A stretch of 14,604 bases of DNA. It comes from Methanobacteriota archaeon. Its GTDB lineage: Archaea; Thermoplasmatota; Poseidoniia; Poseidoniales; Thalassarchaeaceae. The translations under genes and the position numbers were made by a program. Numbering within the stretch: position 1 is the first letter of the stretch; the number at the start of each line of letters is the position of its first letter. The DNA is taken from contig PBPH01000102.1 of the NCBI GenBank assembly GCA_002725475.1, forward strand, positions 1 to 14,604, in the 5' to 3' direction. Shown piece after piece: positions 1 through 6,909 of this stretch. The notes beneath the pieces are model-generated. The model had not been told where the DNA came from. It saw only the letters and a list, made by a program, of their open reading frames with translations, and ran no database searches.

Positions 1-3
1 AAC

Positions 4-14
4 GAATTTATTAG
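4..14 (+). promoter_or_regulatory. Possible BRE/TATA element for the GH13 fusion gene
   Basis: CGAATTTATTA resembles an archaeal purine-rich BRE followed by a TATA box. It lies about 75 bases before the chosen ATG, which implies a leader of about 48 bases that includes the Shine-Dalgarno. Such AT-rich strings arise easily by chance at this base composition. Confidence 0.25.
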
Positions 15-32
15 TGGTTTTCTGTGCAAACA

Positions 33-52
33 TATCAACGAAATAGTTGATA
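33..52. promoter_or_regulatory. Perfect inverted repeat TATCAAC-N6-GTTGATA, candidate operator
   Basis: Seven-base arms (33-39 and 46-52) pair perfectly around a 6-base spacer. The direct repeat TGCAAAC lies on each side (25-31 and 54-60). A TATA-like TTTATTA preceded by CGAA sits at 4-14, which would put a start of transcription near 38, inside the palindrome. A repressor bound here could block initiation of the GH13 fusion gene. This is inferred from layout only. Confidence 0.4.
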
Positions 53-74
53 CTGCAAACCGCATCTTCGATGC

Positions 75-79
75 GAGGT
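75..79 (+). promoter_or_regulatory. Shine-Dalgarno GAGGT deciding the start at 86
   Basis: GAGGT ends six bases before ATG 86. The upstream in-frame candidates TTG 47 and ATG 71 have no comparable site, so this motif supports the shorter N-terminus. Confidence 0.6.
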
Positions 80-85
80 AATCGA

Positions 86-3000
86 ATGGGCAAGTGGAAA
101 CCTCAATTTCTAATCGCGATAATGATTCTCTCAATTTTACCCGTGATGGATGTTGATGCGGGCGGAGGCAAGTCATCTTCTCATTCTGTAGATATACAAA
201 ATTGGGTATTCGATCCACAAGATATTACAATTTTCGTTGGAGATTCAATTACTTGGACAAATCAAGACTCGACATCTCATACTGCCACTAGCAATAGTGG
301 TCCGGATTCATTTGATTCCGGCAACATGCAATCATCTGCTGCTTTCACATATACCTTTACAGCATCTGGTACTTACAACTACGAATGCGCAATTCATCCA
401 TCTATGACGGGGACTATTACTGTTGAAGCACCTGCTGTAAGAGTTAGAGACACTCTGACAAATTTTACATGGCAACCAGAACAAGGTGAAGCACAGCCGA
501 ATAATGTGAGTATAATTGGTGAATGGGATTGGAATACCCATTCAGATCTAACTTTTGATTCTAATTCGGGAATCTGGTCTACTAGTATTTCTCTTCAAGA
601 GGGATTGTATTGCTACAAATTTGTTGTTGGCGAGAATGATTATCGTTTCGATTTGAGTAACCCATACCGAGGTTATTGTGGAGATTTTGAGAATTCAATT
701 GCTCGGATTGAGAATACAAATCTACCTTCACTAAGTTTGGATTCATACTCGATTGAGGAAGATGGCATTAATGCTAAAATTTTGTTTTGGGCGGGTGGAA
801 ATAATGCGGCACCAGATTCTGTCTCAGCGACAGTGATGCACAATTTTGTTGAATCTAATATTAGTGGGATTTGGGATTCAAACGATTGGTCACTAAACCT
901 ATCTATTGACGAATTAACATCTGGAAAATATACACTAAAAGTAGTTGGTAAAGACATTAACAATCATGATGCTGAAGAATTATTGCTTCCTTTTTGGATT
1001 GGCGACCAATCTAATTTCATTTGGGATGATGCTCTAATCTATATGGTGATGACTGACCGCTTCGTAGATGGAAATCCTTCAAACAACGCTGCTGCAACTA
1101 CTGCTGCTCAGGGTGCGGACTGGTTAGGTGGTGACTTCGCAGGCGTTACACAGATGATTCAAGCAGGGTACTTCAACAATCTTGGAGTCAATGCACTTTG
1201 GCTAACACCATTCAATACGGCGGCCAATGGAACTGAATTTGCGAGTGATGGTCAGCATGAGGTGTCATCATATCATGGATATTGGCCAATAGAGCCAAGA
1301 GAGGTCGATAATAGACTTGGAACTGAAATAGAATTGGAGAATCTAATTTCCGCCGCTCATGAAAATGGTATTCGAGTCATGGGTGATTTCGTGGTTAATC
1401 ATGTTCATGAGGACCACCCATACCACACTAATAACCCAGATTGGTTCAATCAAGGTTGTCTATGTGGAACACAGAATTGTGACTGGACAGAGCATCGCCT
1501 AGATTGCCAATTCCGAAGTTATATGCCAGACCTAAACTGGAAAAACAGAGCCGCATCTGAACAGATGATTGCTGATGGCCTTTGGTGGCTTGAGAGATTT
1601 GATTTGGATGGGGCACGTATTGATGCTGTCAAGCATGTGGATGATTTGGCAATCTACAACTTCGGAACTCAAGTAAAAGAGCGCTTTGAATCCATGGGGA
1701 CAGATTACTATCTCAAGGGTGAGACTGCAATGGGTTGGGCAGGGCACAATTTACAAGATAATGCAAATGAATACGGTACAATCAACAATTACATTGGGCC
1801 CAATGGGCTTGACGGGCAAGCTGATTTTGTGCTATATCATGCCGTGGTAGATAATGTATTTACATCCGGAAACATGGACTATCAACACCTCGATTACTGG
1901 ACAGCACGCAGTCAAGAACAATACGAAGATGGGGCAATCATGGTACCATTCGTGGGAAGTCATGATGTTCCCCGATTCACCAGCCGCGCTGACCCTGGAA
2001 CAAATGATGAATGGAACCAATGGCAAGAAGATGGGCTGCCCGGTGAGCCAGGAACTAATGCTCCATATCGTGCTTCTTTGCAGGCACATTCATGGCTACT
2101 GACCACACCAGGAGCTGCTGTCATCTATCAAGGTGATGAGTATGGAGAATATGGGGGTGCTGATCCCGATAACCGTCATCTATGGCGTAGTTCCGAAAAT
2201 TGGAATCACAGAGAACAGATATTGCAGGAGAATATCAGTTCCCTGGGTGCTCTTCGTCTTGAACTAGACACCTTGCGTAGAGGGGGATATTCGTCGATTT
2301 ACAACTCCTCAGAAATTGTAGTTTTCTCTAGAGAATATGGAGGAGAGTCATCTTTGATTGCCTTAAATCGAGGCCAAACTACTGAGAACATCAACATAGG
2401 CACTATGTTCAACAATCATTCAATCGCTTTTGGTTCTGCTTCAATTAACAACACTATTCTTACTATCCCAGTAAATAGTGTATCAATTCTAACAAATGAA
2501 GAGCTAGCAAATAATACACCCTTAGAGCCTGAAATTCCTGGCTGCTTAGATGAAAATGCAACTAATCATAACCCCAATGCTACTGAAGATGACGGGTCTT
2601 GTGAATATGCGACTCAAGGTACAACATATCCCAATTTAGAATACGCTTCCTACGATGGTGGAACTTTGTTATTGGACCTTTACGTACCTGAAGGAATTGG
2701 CCCACATCCTTTGTTCATTTACATCCATGGAGGCGGTTGGATCAGTGGAAATAAGCAACTCCACCCTGAAAGTCCGGCTCTCCAATTATATGAGGAAGGA
2801 ACTGGAAAATGGGCGGTTGCTAGCATAGAATACCGATTAAGTTCTGAAGCCATATGGCCAGCACAAATTGAAGATTGTAAAGCAGCAATTAGATGGTTGA
2901 AAGAAAATTCAGAGAACTATGGTATTGATTCTGAAATGATAATTGCTGGAGGTTCATCTGCAGGAGGTCACTTAGCAGCAATGCTCGCTGTTACTAACGG

Positions 3001-3949
3001 AGATACTCTGTACGACAATGCTTCTTTGGGGAGTATGAGTGTTACTAGCGAAATTAATGGCGTAGTTGATTGGTTTGGCCCCTCTGATATGTACGAACTT
3101 GCCAACCATGCAGAAGCAAATGTCCCCAATAGGCCATGGGTGGCGGAATTATTGTTGAATTGTACATGGGATGTGGATTGCAGTAATTTAACACTCATAT
3201 CTGCTAGTCCTGCATTACTAGTTGAAGGAGATGAGCCACCCATTCTCATTCTTCATGGCACTAATGATACATCAGTTCCCCCAAGTCAAAGTGAAATCTT
3301 CGCAGCTTCCTTGGAAGAGAACGATTCAACCTACGAATATCATCTCATCCAGGGGGCTGGGCATGGAATTAGTAATCAAGAATGGAGAGATGGCGATGTG
3401 ATGATATTTCTCCTAAATTTCATTGAAGGTGTTAGAAATGGTACAATAAACTCCACATTAAATGGATCTGTAATATGTCCAACCGATATGTGTTGGGATG
3501 GTTCAAACAGAGACCCTGTAGATTGTTCTTGTCCGCCAGAACCGGAGCCTGAACCCGAACCCGAACCTTGTGATGATGGTGATGAAGATGGGATTTGTAA
3601 TGATGATGATAGTTGTCCAAACACACCATTCTGGTTCACTGCAGTTGATGAGGATGGTTGTATAATCATTTACGATGGTGATGAAGATGGAATACCTGAT
3701 GGAGAAGATGGTTGTCCAAATACTCCTTTTGAAAATCGTTCTATGGTAGGATATGACGGATGTATTCCTGATGATTTAGACAACGACAACATAGAGTGGG
3801 ATAATTCTAGTTCAGGAGATGAAGATAACAAAGATTCAACTACTGAAACTGGTGGAATTGAGAGTGGTAGATTAATCGTATATGCTCTAATGATTATTTT
3901 AGTAATGGCAATAATTGGGTACATTTTGATGTACTTCAAGCGCCCATAA
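86..3949 (+). CDS. Secreted membrane-anchored cupredoxin / CBM48-like / GH13 alpha-amylase / esterase fusion
   Basis: Predicted cell-surface enzyme of 1287 residues that cuts alpha-1,4-glucans and also carries an esterase. Order of parts: signal peptide (1 to about 25); cupredoxin (about 30-117) with a complete type-1 copper set H65, C101, H104, M107 in the amicyanin-like spacing CxxHxxM; CBM48/E-set-like domain (about 120-208); Ig-like spacer; GH13 barrel (about 306-700) with region I D434-H439, nucleophile D513 after R511, acid/base E546 and H626-D627; beta C-domain; a DDGSC-type Asp/Cys motif (about 818-838); alpha/beta-hydrolase (about 845-1115) with an HGGGW oxyanion motif and likely triad S958, D1061, H1093; Cys and Glu-Pro linker; acidic TSP3-like repeats; one membrane helix (1262-1284) and a short basic tail. 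The start at 86 is preferred over TTG 47 or ATG 71 because GAGGT lies six bases upstream and the signal peptide then begins cleanly. Its 3' end overlaps glgP. GH13 and hydrolase calls are firm; exact substrates are unknown. Confidence 0.93.
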   Translation: MGKWKPQFLIAIMILSILPVMDVDAGGGKSSSHSVDIQNWVFDPQDITIFVGDSITWTNQDSTSHTATSNSGPDSFDSGNMQSSAAFTYTFTASGTYNYECAIHPSMTGTITVEAPAVRVRDTLTNFTWQPEQGEAQPNNVSIIGEWDWNTHSDLTFDSNSGIWSTSISLQEGLYCYKFVVGENDYRFDLSNPYRGYCGDFENSIARIENTNLPSLSLDSYSIEEDGINAKILFWAGGNNAAPDSVSATVMHNFVESNISGIWDSNDWSLNLSIDELTSGKYTLKVVGKDINNHDAEELLLPFWIGDQSNFIWDDALIYMVMTDRFVDGNPSNNAAATTAAQGADWLGGDFAGVTQMIQAGYFNNLGVNALWLTPFNTAANGTEFASDGQHEVSSYHGYWPIEPREVDNRLGTEIELENLISAAHENGIRVMGDFVVNHVHEDHPYHTNNPDWFNQGCLCGTQNCDWTEHRLDCQFRSYMPDLNWKNRAASEQMIADGLWWLERFDLDGARIDAVKHVDDLAIYNFGTQVKERFESMGTDYYLKGETAMGWAGHNLQDNANEYGTINNYIGPNGLDGQADFVLYHAVVDNVFTSGNMDYQHLDYWTARSQEQYEDGAIMVPFVGSHDVPRFTSRADPGTNDEWNQWQEDGLPGEPGTNAPYRASLQAHSWLLTTPGAAVIYQGDEYGEYGGADPDNRHLWRSSENWNHREQILQENISSLGALRLELDTLRRGGYSSIYNSSEIVVFSREYGGESSLIALNRGQTTENINIGTMFNNHSIAFGSASINNTILTIPVNSVSILTNEELANNTPLEPEIPGCLDENATNHNPNATEDDGSCEYATQGTTYPNLEYASYDGGTLLLDLYVPEGIGPHPLFIYIHGGGWISGNKQLHPESPALQLYEEGTGKWAVASIEYRLSSEAIWPAQIEDCKAAIRWLKENSENYGIDSEMIIAGGSSAGGHLAAMLAVTNGDTLYDNASLGSMSVTSEINGVVDWFGPSDMYELANHAEANVPNRPWVAELLLNCTWDVDCSNLTLISASPALLVEGDEPPILILHGTNDTSVPPSQSEIFAASLEENDSTYEYHLIQGAGHGISNQEWRDGDVMIFLLNFIEGVRNGTINSTLNGSVICPTDMCWDGSNRDPVDCSCPPEPEPEPEPEPCDDGDEDGICNDDDSCPNTPFWFTAVDEDGCIIIYDGDEDGIPDGEDGCPNTPFENRSMVGYDGCIPDDLDNDNIEWDNSSSGDEDNKDSTTETGGIESGRLIVYALMIILVMAIIGYILMYFKRP
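3537..3795 (+). repeat. Glu-Pro repeat and acidic TSP3-like repeats inside the GH13 fusion
   Basis: A run of Glu-Pro dipeptides, encoded partly by a repeated gaaccc unit, leads into two DGDEDGI...CPNTP units (near 3571 and 3676) and a looser third (DLDNDN). These match the calcium-binding thrombospondin type 3 pattern. They probably form a stiff, calcium-dependent stalk that holds the catalytic domains away from the membrane helix. Confidence 0.75.
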
Positions 3950-5555
3950 AAGAATCGTAAAACCTACGATAATCGCTAATCATTCGTGCCCCTGTAAATC
4001 TAGCACTAGTGGCAATTGAAGCTCTCATCATATTGGCCCAACGCTCATTCCCTTCCTCCCACGTAGGCAATACTTCATTCTGAAGAATTCGATAGAGTGA
4101 TTCTGCATCTCTCTTGTCATCACGTTCATCTTCTGATTCACCTATTCCCCAACCGTTTACTCCGTGCTCACAGGCTTCAGGCCACCAACCATCGAGAATT
4201 GAGCAATTTGGAACACCATTCATTGCTGCTTTCATACCACTTGTTCCAGATGCTTCCATCGGCCTAACTGGATTATTCAACCAGATATCTACGCCTGCTG
4301 TCATTGCTAGACCTGTCGCCATGGAATAATCTTCTAGAAATACCACTGGAATTTCATCTACAACTTGATTAGCCCCTTCAAATACATCACGTATGAGTTG
4401 CTTTCCTCCTTCGTCGCGTGGGTGGGCCTTTCCAGCGAAAACAAACTGTATTTTACCACCCCCTATTTCACGCAGTTTCTCAAGATTGCTGAATATCAAA
4501 TTAGCTCTCTTGTAAGTTGCAAATCTACGAGCAAAACCAATCGTCAAACGGGCTTCTTCTAATTCAATTCCTGTACTAGCGAAAACAAGTTCTCGCAATA
4601 CACCTCTAGCTTGAGCTCGAGCTGAAATCAAGGCATCATCGGGTAATCTACCTGCGTGTGCTAGAATTGTTGGATCTTCACGCCAACCAGAAAGATGGAT
4701 GTCATAGATTTGCGCTAAGGGTGAAGAGGTCCAGGTGGTGTGATGAACTCCATTAGTAATTGGTTCAATATGAGTTCCTTCAAACATGGATGATGCGACC
4801 CAAGCATTCAGATTCGATACGGCATTGACATGGCCAGCCAACGAAATGCCTAGGTGACTCATTGAACAGCGCTCCTCGCCACCCAATTGTCTAACATCTT
4901 CTGGAAGAAGATCTTGCATTACCTCCTCAACATCTTGCCATGAAAATCTATCATGTCCTGCTGGCACCGGAGTATGAGTAGTGAAAAGGGAACGATTGGA
5001 TAATTCTTCTCTGGTCCATCCTTGTCTCAACATCTCAAGCATGGCGAAAGTACAGTGACCTTCATTGAGGTGTAAGCCTGTAATTTCATGCCCAAGTTTT
5101 TGCAATGCTCTGATTCCACCTACACCAAGGAGATATTCTTGACGAATCCTAGTTCTATCATCCCCGCCATACAACCTGTTTCCTAAAGATGCGTGCTCCT
5201 TCGAATTATTGGGGTGGCGGGTATCTAAAAAATATGTAGAGACACCTTTTATTCGATACAACCAAATTTTCGAATAAAGCTCCCCGCCATCTAAAGGAAG
5301 AGAAATCTCTATACCGGTATCACAAAGAAAGTCATCTGGGTCAATTTCACCGAAAGTTTCAGTTTGATTTCCTTTTGAATCCAAATGCTGGCGACCATAA
5401 CCTTCACGATAAAGCAAAGTTACAGCGGCCAATTCTAGACCAGCATCGGCTGCTGATTTGATGTGGTCGCCAGCCAAAACGCCAAGGCCACCAGAATAGG
5501 TGTGAAGCGAACTCTCAAAACCTATCTCGGCAGTCAAGTAGGCAACAATTCCCAT
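3936..5555 (-). CDS. glgP: Alpha-glucan (glycogen/maltodextrin) phosphorylase, GT35, short type
   Basis: Cytoplasmic PLP enzyme releasing glucose-1-phosphate from the non-reducing ends of alpha-1,4-glucans. The 539 residues show the family's landmarks: YSGGLGVLAGDH (20-31), LHLNEGH (161-167), NGVHHTTW (268-275), RRFATYKR (343-350), and ASGTSGMK (435-442), where K442 aligns with the lysine that binds PLP in muscle phosphorylase (K680). The protein begins almost directly at the GIVAYLTAEIGFE core. It therefore lacks the roughly 100-residue N-terminal DUF3417 domain of the longer Thermotoga/Pyrococcus-type enzymes. The start is ATG 5555; TTG 5558 directly before it is less likely. There is no signal peptide. 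It lies 38 bases downstream of malQ on the same strand, probably one transcript, which couples disproportionation to phosphorolysis. Its last 14 bases overlap the opposing GH13 fusion gene. Confidence 0.94.
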   Translation of the reverse strand: MGIVAYLTAEIGFESSLHTYSGGLGVLAGDHIKSAADAGLELAAVTLLYREGYGRQHLDSKGNQTETFGEIDPDDFLCDTGIEISLPLDGGELYSKIWLYRIKGVSTYFLDTRHPNNSKEHASLGNRLYGGDDRTRIRQEYLLGVGGIRALQKLGHEITGLHLNEGHCTFAMLEMLRQGWTREELSNRSLFTTHTPVPAGHDRFSWQDVEEVMQDLLPEDVRQLGGEERCSMSHLGISLAGHVNAVSNLNAWVASSMFEGTHIEPITNGVHHTTWTSSPLAQIYDIHLSGWREDPTILAHAGRLPDDALISARAQARGVLRELVFASTGIELEEARLTIGFARRFATYKRANLIFSNLEKLREIGGGKIQFVFAGKAHPRDEGGKQLIRDVFEGANQVVDEIPVVFLEDYSMATGLAMTAGVDIWLNNPVRPMEASGTSGMKAAMNGVPNCSILDGWWPEACEHGVNGWGIGESEDERDDKRDAESLYRILQNEVLPTWEEGNERWANMMRASIATSARFTGARMISDYRRFYDSFMGA

Positions 5556-5593
5556 CAAGCATGTCGAATCTGAAAGGGGTTATCATATTCACC

Positions 5594-6856
5594 CTATACA
5601 ATTAATGACGCATTTTCCAAATCTTCCCATTCAAAGGACCATTTCCAATTACCTTCAGCAATTCCAGGAGTATTCATCCTTCCTCTTGAATCAATGTTTA
5701 GAAAATCTTGAATGGGAATAATTACCATCTCTGCTTTTGAAGAAACTGCCAATTGTATAATGTCTTTTACAACTATTTCATCTACATTAGTTACCTGTTT
5801 AATATTTTCAAGAGTCTCTCCATTCAAACTATTCAGCCACCCTCTAGTTGTATCATTATCATGAGTTCCTGTATAAGCAACTAAGTCGCTCCCAATATTA
5901 GATGGATAGTGAGGATTGGATGACAAATCACCATCAAAACCAAACTGTAATACTGCCATACCATTCAGATTGTTACGCTTTCTTAAATCAATTACTTCCG
6001 GTGGAATAATGCCGAGGTCTTCTGCTATTATTTTCGAATTATCCCCTACTTCATCGATTATTTGTTTGATAATTTCATCTTTTGGACCATCTTGCCAATA
6101 CCCATTTCTGGCGTGATTATCTTCAACAGATATTGCCCAAGCAGAATGAAATCCCCTAAAATGATCTATTCGAACAATGTCAAATAATCTCATCATCCTA
6201 GACATCCTTTCTCTCCACCATTTGAAATTCTCAGCACGATGCTCTTCCCAACGATATAGGACTGTCCCCCAACGTTGTCCATCTTCACTGAAATAATCTG
6301 GAGGCACGCCTGCAACAACGCTAGGATATCCATCTTTTTCAAGTTGGAAAAGATGTGGATGAGCCCACACATCTGCAGAATCATGAGCAACGAAGATTGG
6401 AATATCCCCAATCATTGACAGTTGTCTTTCATTAGCATATTTCCTCAGTTCAAGCCAATTATAGTGAAATTTGGTTTGGTTCAATATCTCAGAATCAATT
6501 TTCTTTCTCCACTTATCCATAGACTCTGGATAACGATCTCTCAATTCAATTGGCCATTCAGTCCATGGCTTGTTTTCATGTGCCTCTCTGATTGTTTTGA
6601 ACAAGGCCCAATCTTCAAGCCAGTAAGACTCCTCTTCCATAGATATTTCACGCCCACCCTCCACCAATTTATCGAATCCAGCAAATGCTGACGATGAGGC
6701 GTATGGGGAGCCGTAGAAATCTGGAGGGGTAATCGGCAACATTTGCCATGCTGAAATATTGTTGGCGGATAGAATGTCAATAAATCTCTTACCCGAATCA
6801 ATGTTTATTGAAGGTAAAGATGTGATATGGCATAGCACACCAACCTTTCTTCTCAT
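5594..6856 (-). CDS. malQ: 4-alpha-glucanotransferase (amylomaltase), GH77, compact
   Basis: Cytoplasmic enzyme that transfers alpha-1,4-glucan segments between maltodextrins and frees glucose. In 420 residues the GH77 signatures are complete: LPITPPDFYGSPYASSSAFAG near the N-terminus (40-60), GDIPIFVAHDSADVWAHP (150-167), nucleophile D231 in RIDHFRGF, acid/base E279 in IAEDLG, and the transition-state aspartate D333 in TGTHDND. It is about 80 residues shorter than the Thermus enzyme. The losses fall in the subdomain after the N-terminal substrate loop and at the extreme C-terminus, not in the active site. The start ATG 6856 has no Shine-Dalgarno; the preceding bases are C-rich, so a leaderless or very short-leader transcript is plausible. 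It is first in the leftward malQ-glgP pair and divergent from the GH57 gene. Confidence 0.95.
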   Translation of the reverse strand: MRRKVGVLCHITSLPSINIDSGKRFIDILSANNISAWQMLPITPPDFYGSPYASSSAFAGFDKLVEGGREISMEEESYWLEDWALFKTIREAHENKPWTEWPIELRDRYPESMDKWRKKIDSEILNQTKFHYNWLELRKYANERQLSMIGDIPIFVAHDSADVWAHPHLFQLEKDGYPSVVAGVPPDYFSEDGQRWGTVLYRWEEHRAENFKWWRERMSRMMRLFDIVRIDHFRGFHSAWAISVEDNHARNGYWQDGPKDEIIKQIIDEVGDNSKIIAEDLGIIPPEVIDLRKRNNLNGMAVLQFGFDGDLSSNPHYPSNIGSDLVAYTGTHDNDTTRGWLNSLNGETLENIKQVTNVDEIVVKDIIQLAVSSKAEMVIIPIQDFLNIDSRGRMNTPGIAEGNWKWSFEWEDLENASLIV

Positions 6857-6877
6857 GTTTTACTGTGAGGGGGGAAA

Positions 6878-6889
6878 ACCTTTGAAGGT
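6878..6889. promoter_or_regulatory. 12-bp palindrome ACCTT-TG-AAGGT in the malQ/GH57 divergent promoter
   Basis: Five-base arms pair perfectly around TG in the middle of the 53-base gap (6857-6909) between the divergent malQ and GH57 start codons. A weaker GTTTT...AAAAC inverted repeat (6857-6879) and a run of six G (6869-6874) adjoin it. One bound regulator could control both intracellular and extracellular halves of glucan use. No clear TATA box was seen for either gene. Confidence 0.35.
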
Positions 6890-6909
6890 ATCACTAGAGC
6901 AAATATCAG

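Noticed and set aside
47..85. N-terminal extension of the GH13 fusion from TTG 47 (or ATG 71)
   Set aside because: It would bury the inverted repeat in the coding region and put a polar stretch before the signal peptide. GAGGT is placed correctly for ATG 86.
1854..2102. Plus-strand frame of 82 codons inside the GH13 barrel
   Set aside because: It is an alternate frame of strongly conserved GH13 sequence with no recognisable protein features.
3540..3568. Short tandem repeats as a possible CRISPR or satellite
   Set aside because: The period is six bases, in frame, and encodes Glu-Pro; there are no spacers.
3376..3939. Minus-strand open frames with serine/glycine repeats
   Set aside because: The apparent repeats are the reverse reading of the Glu-Pro and acidic TSP3-like coding repeats; no independent gene evidence.
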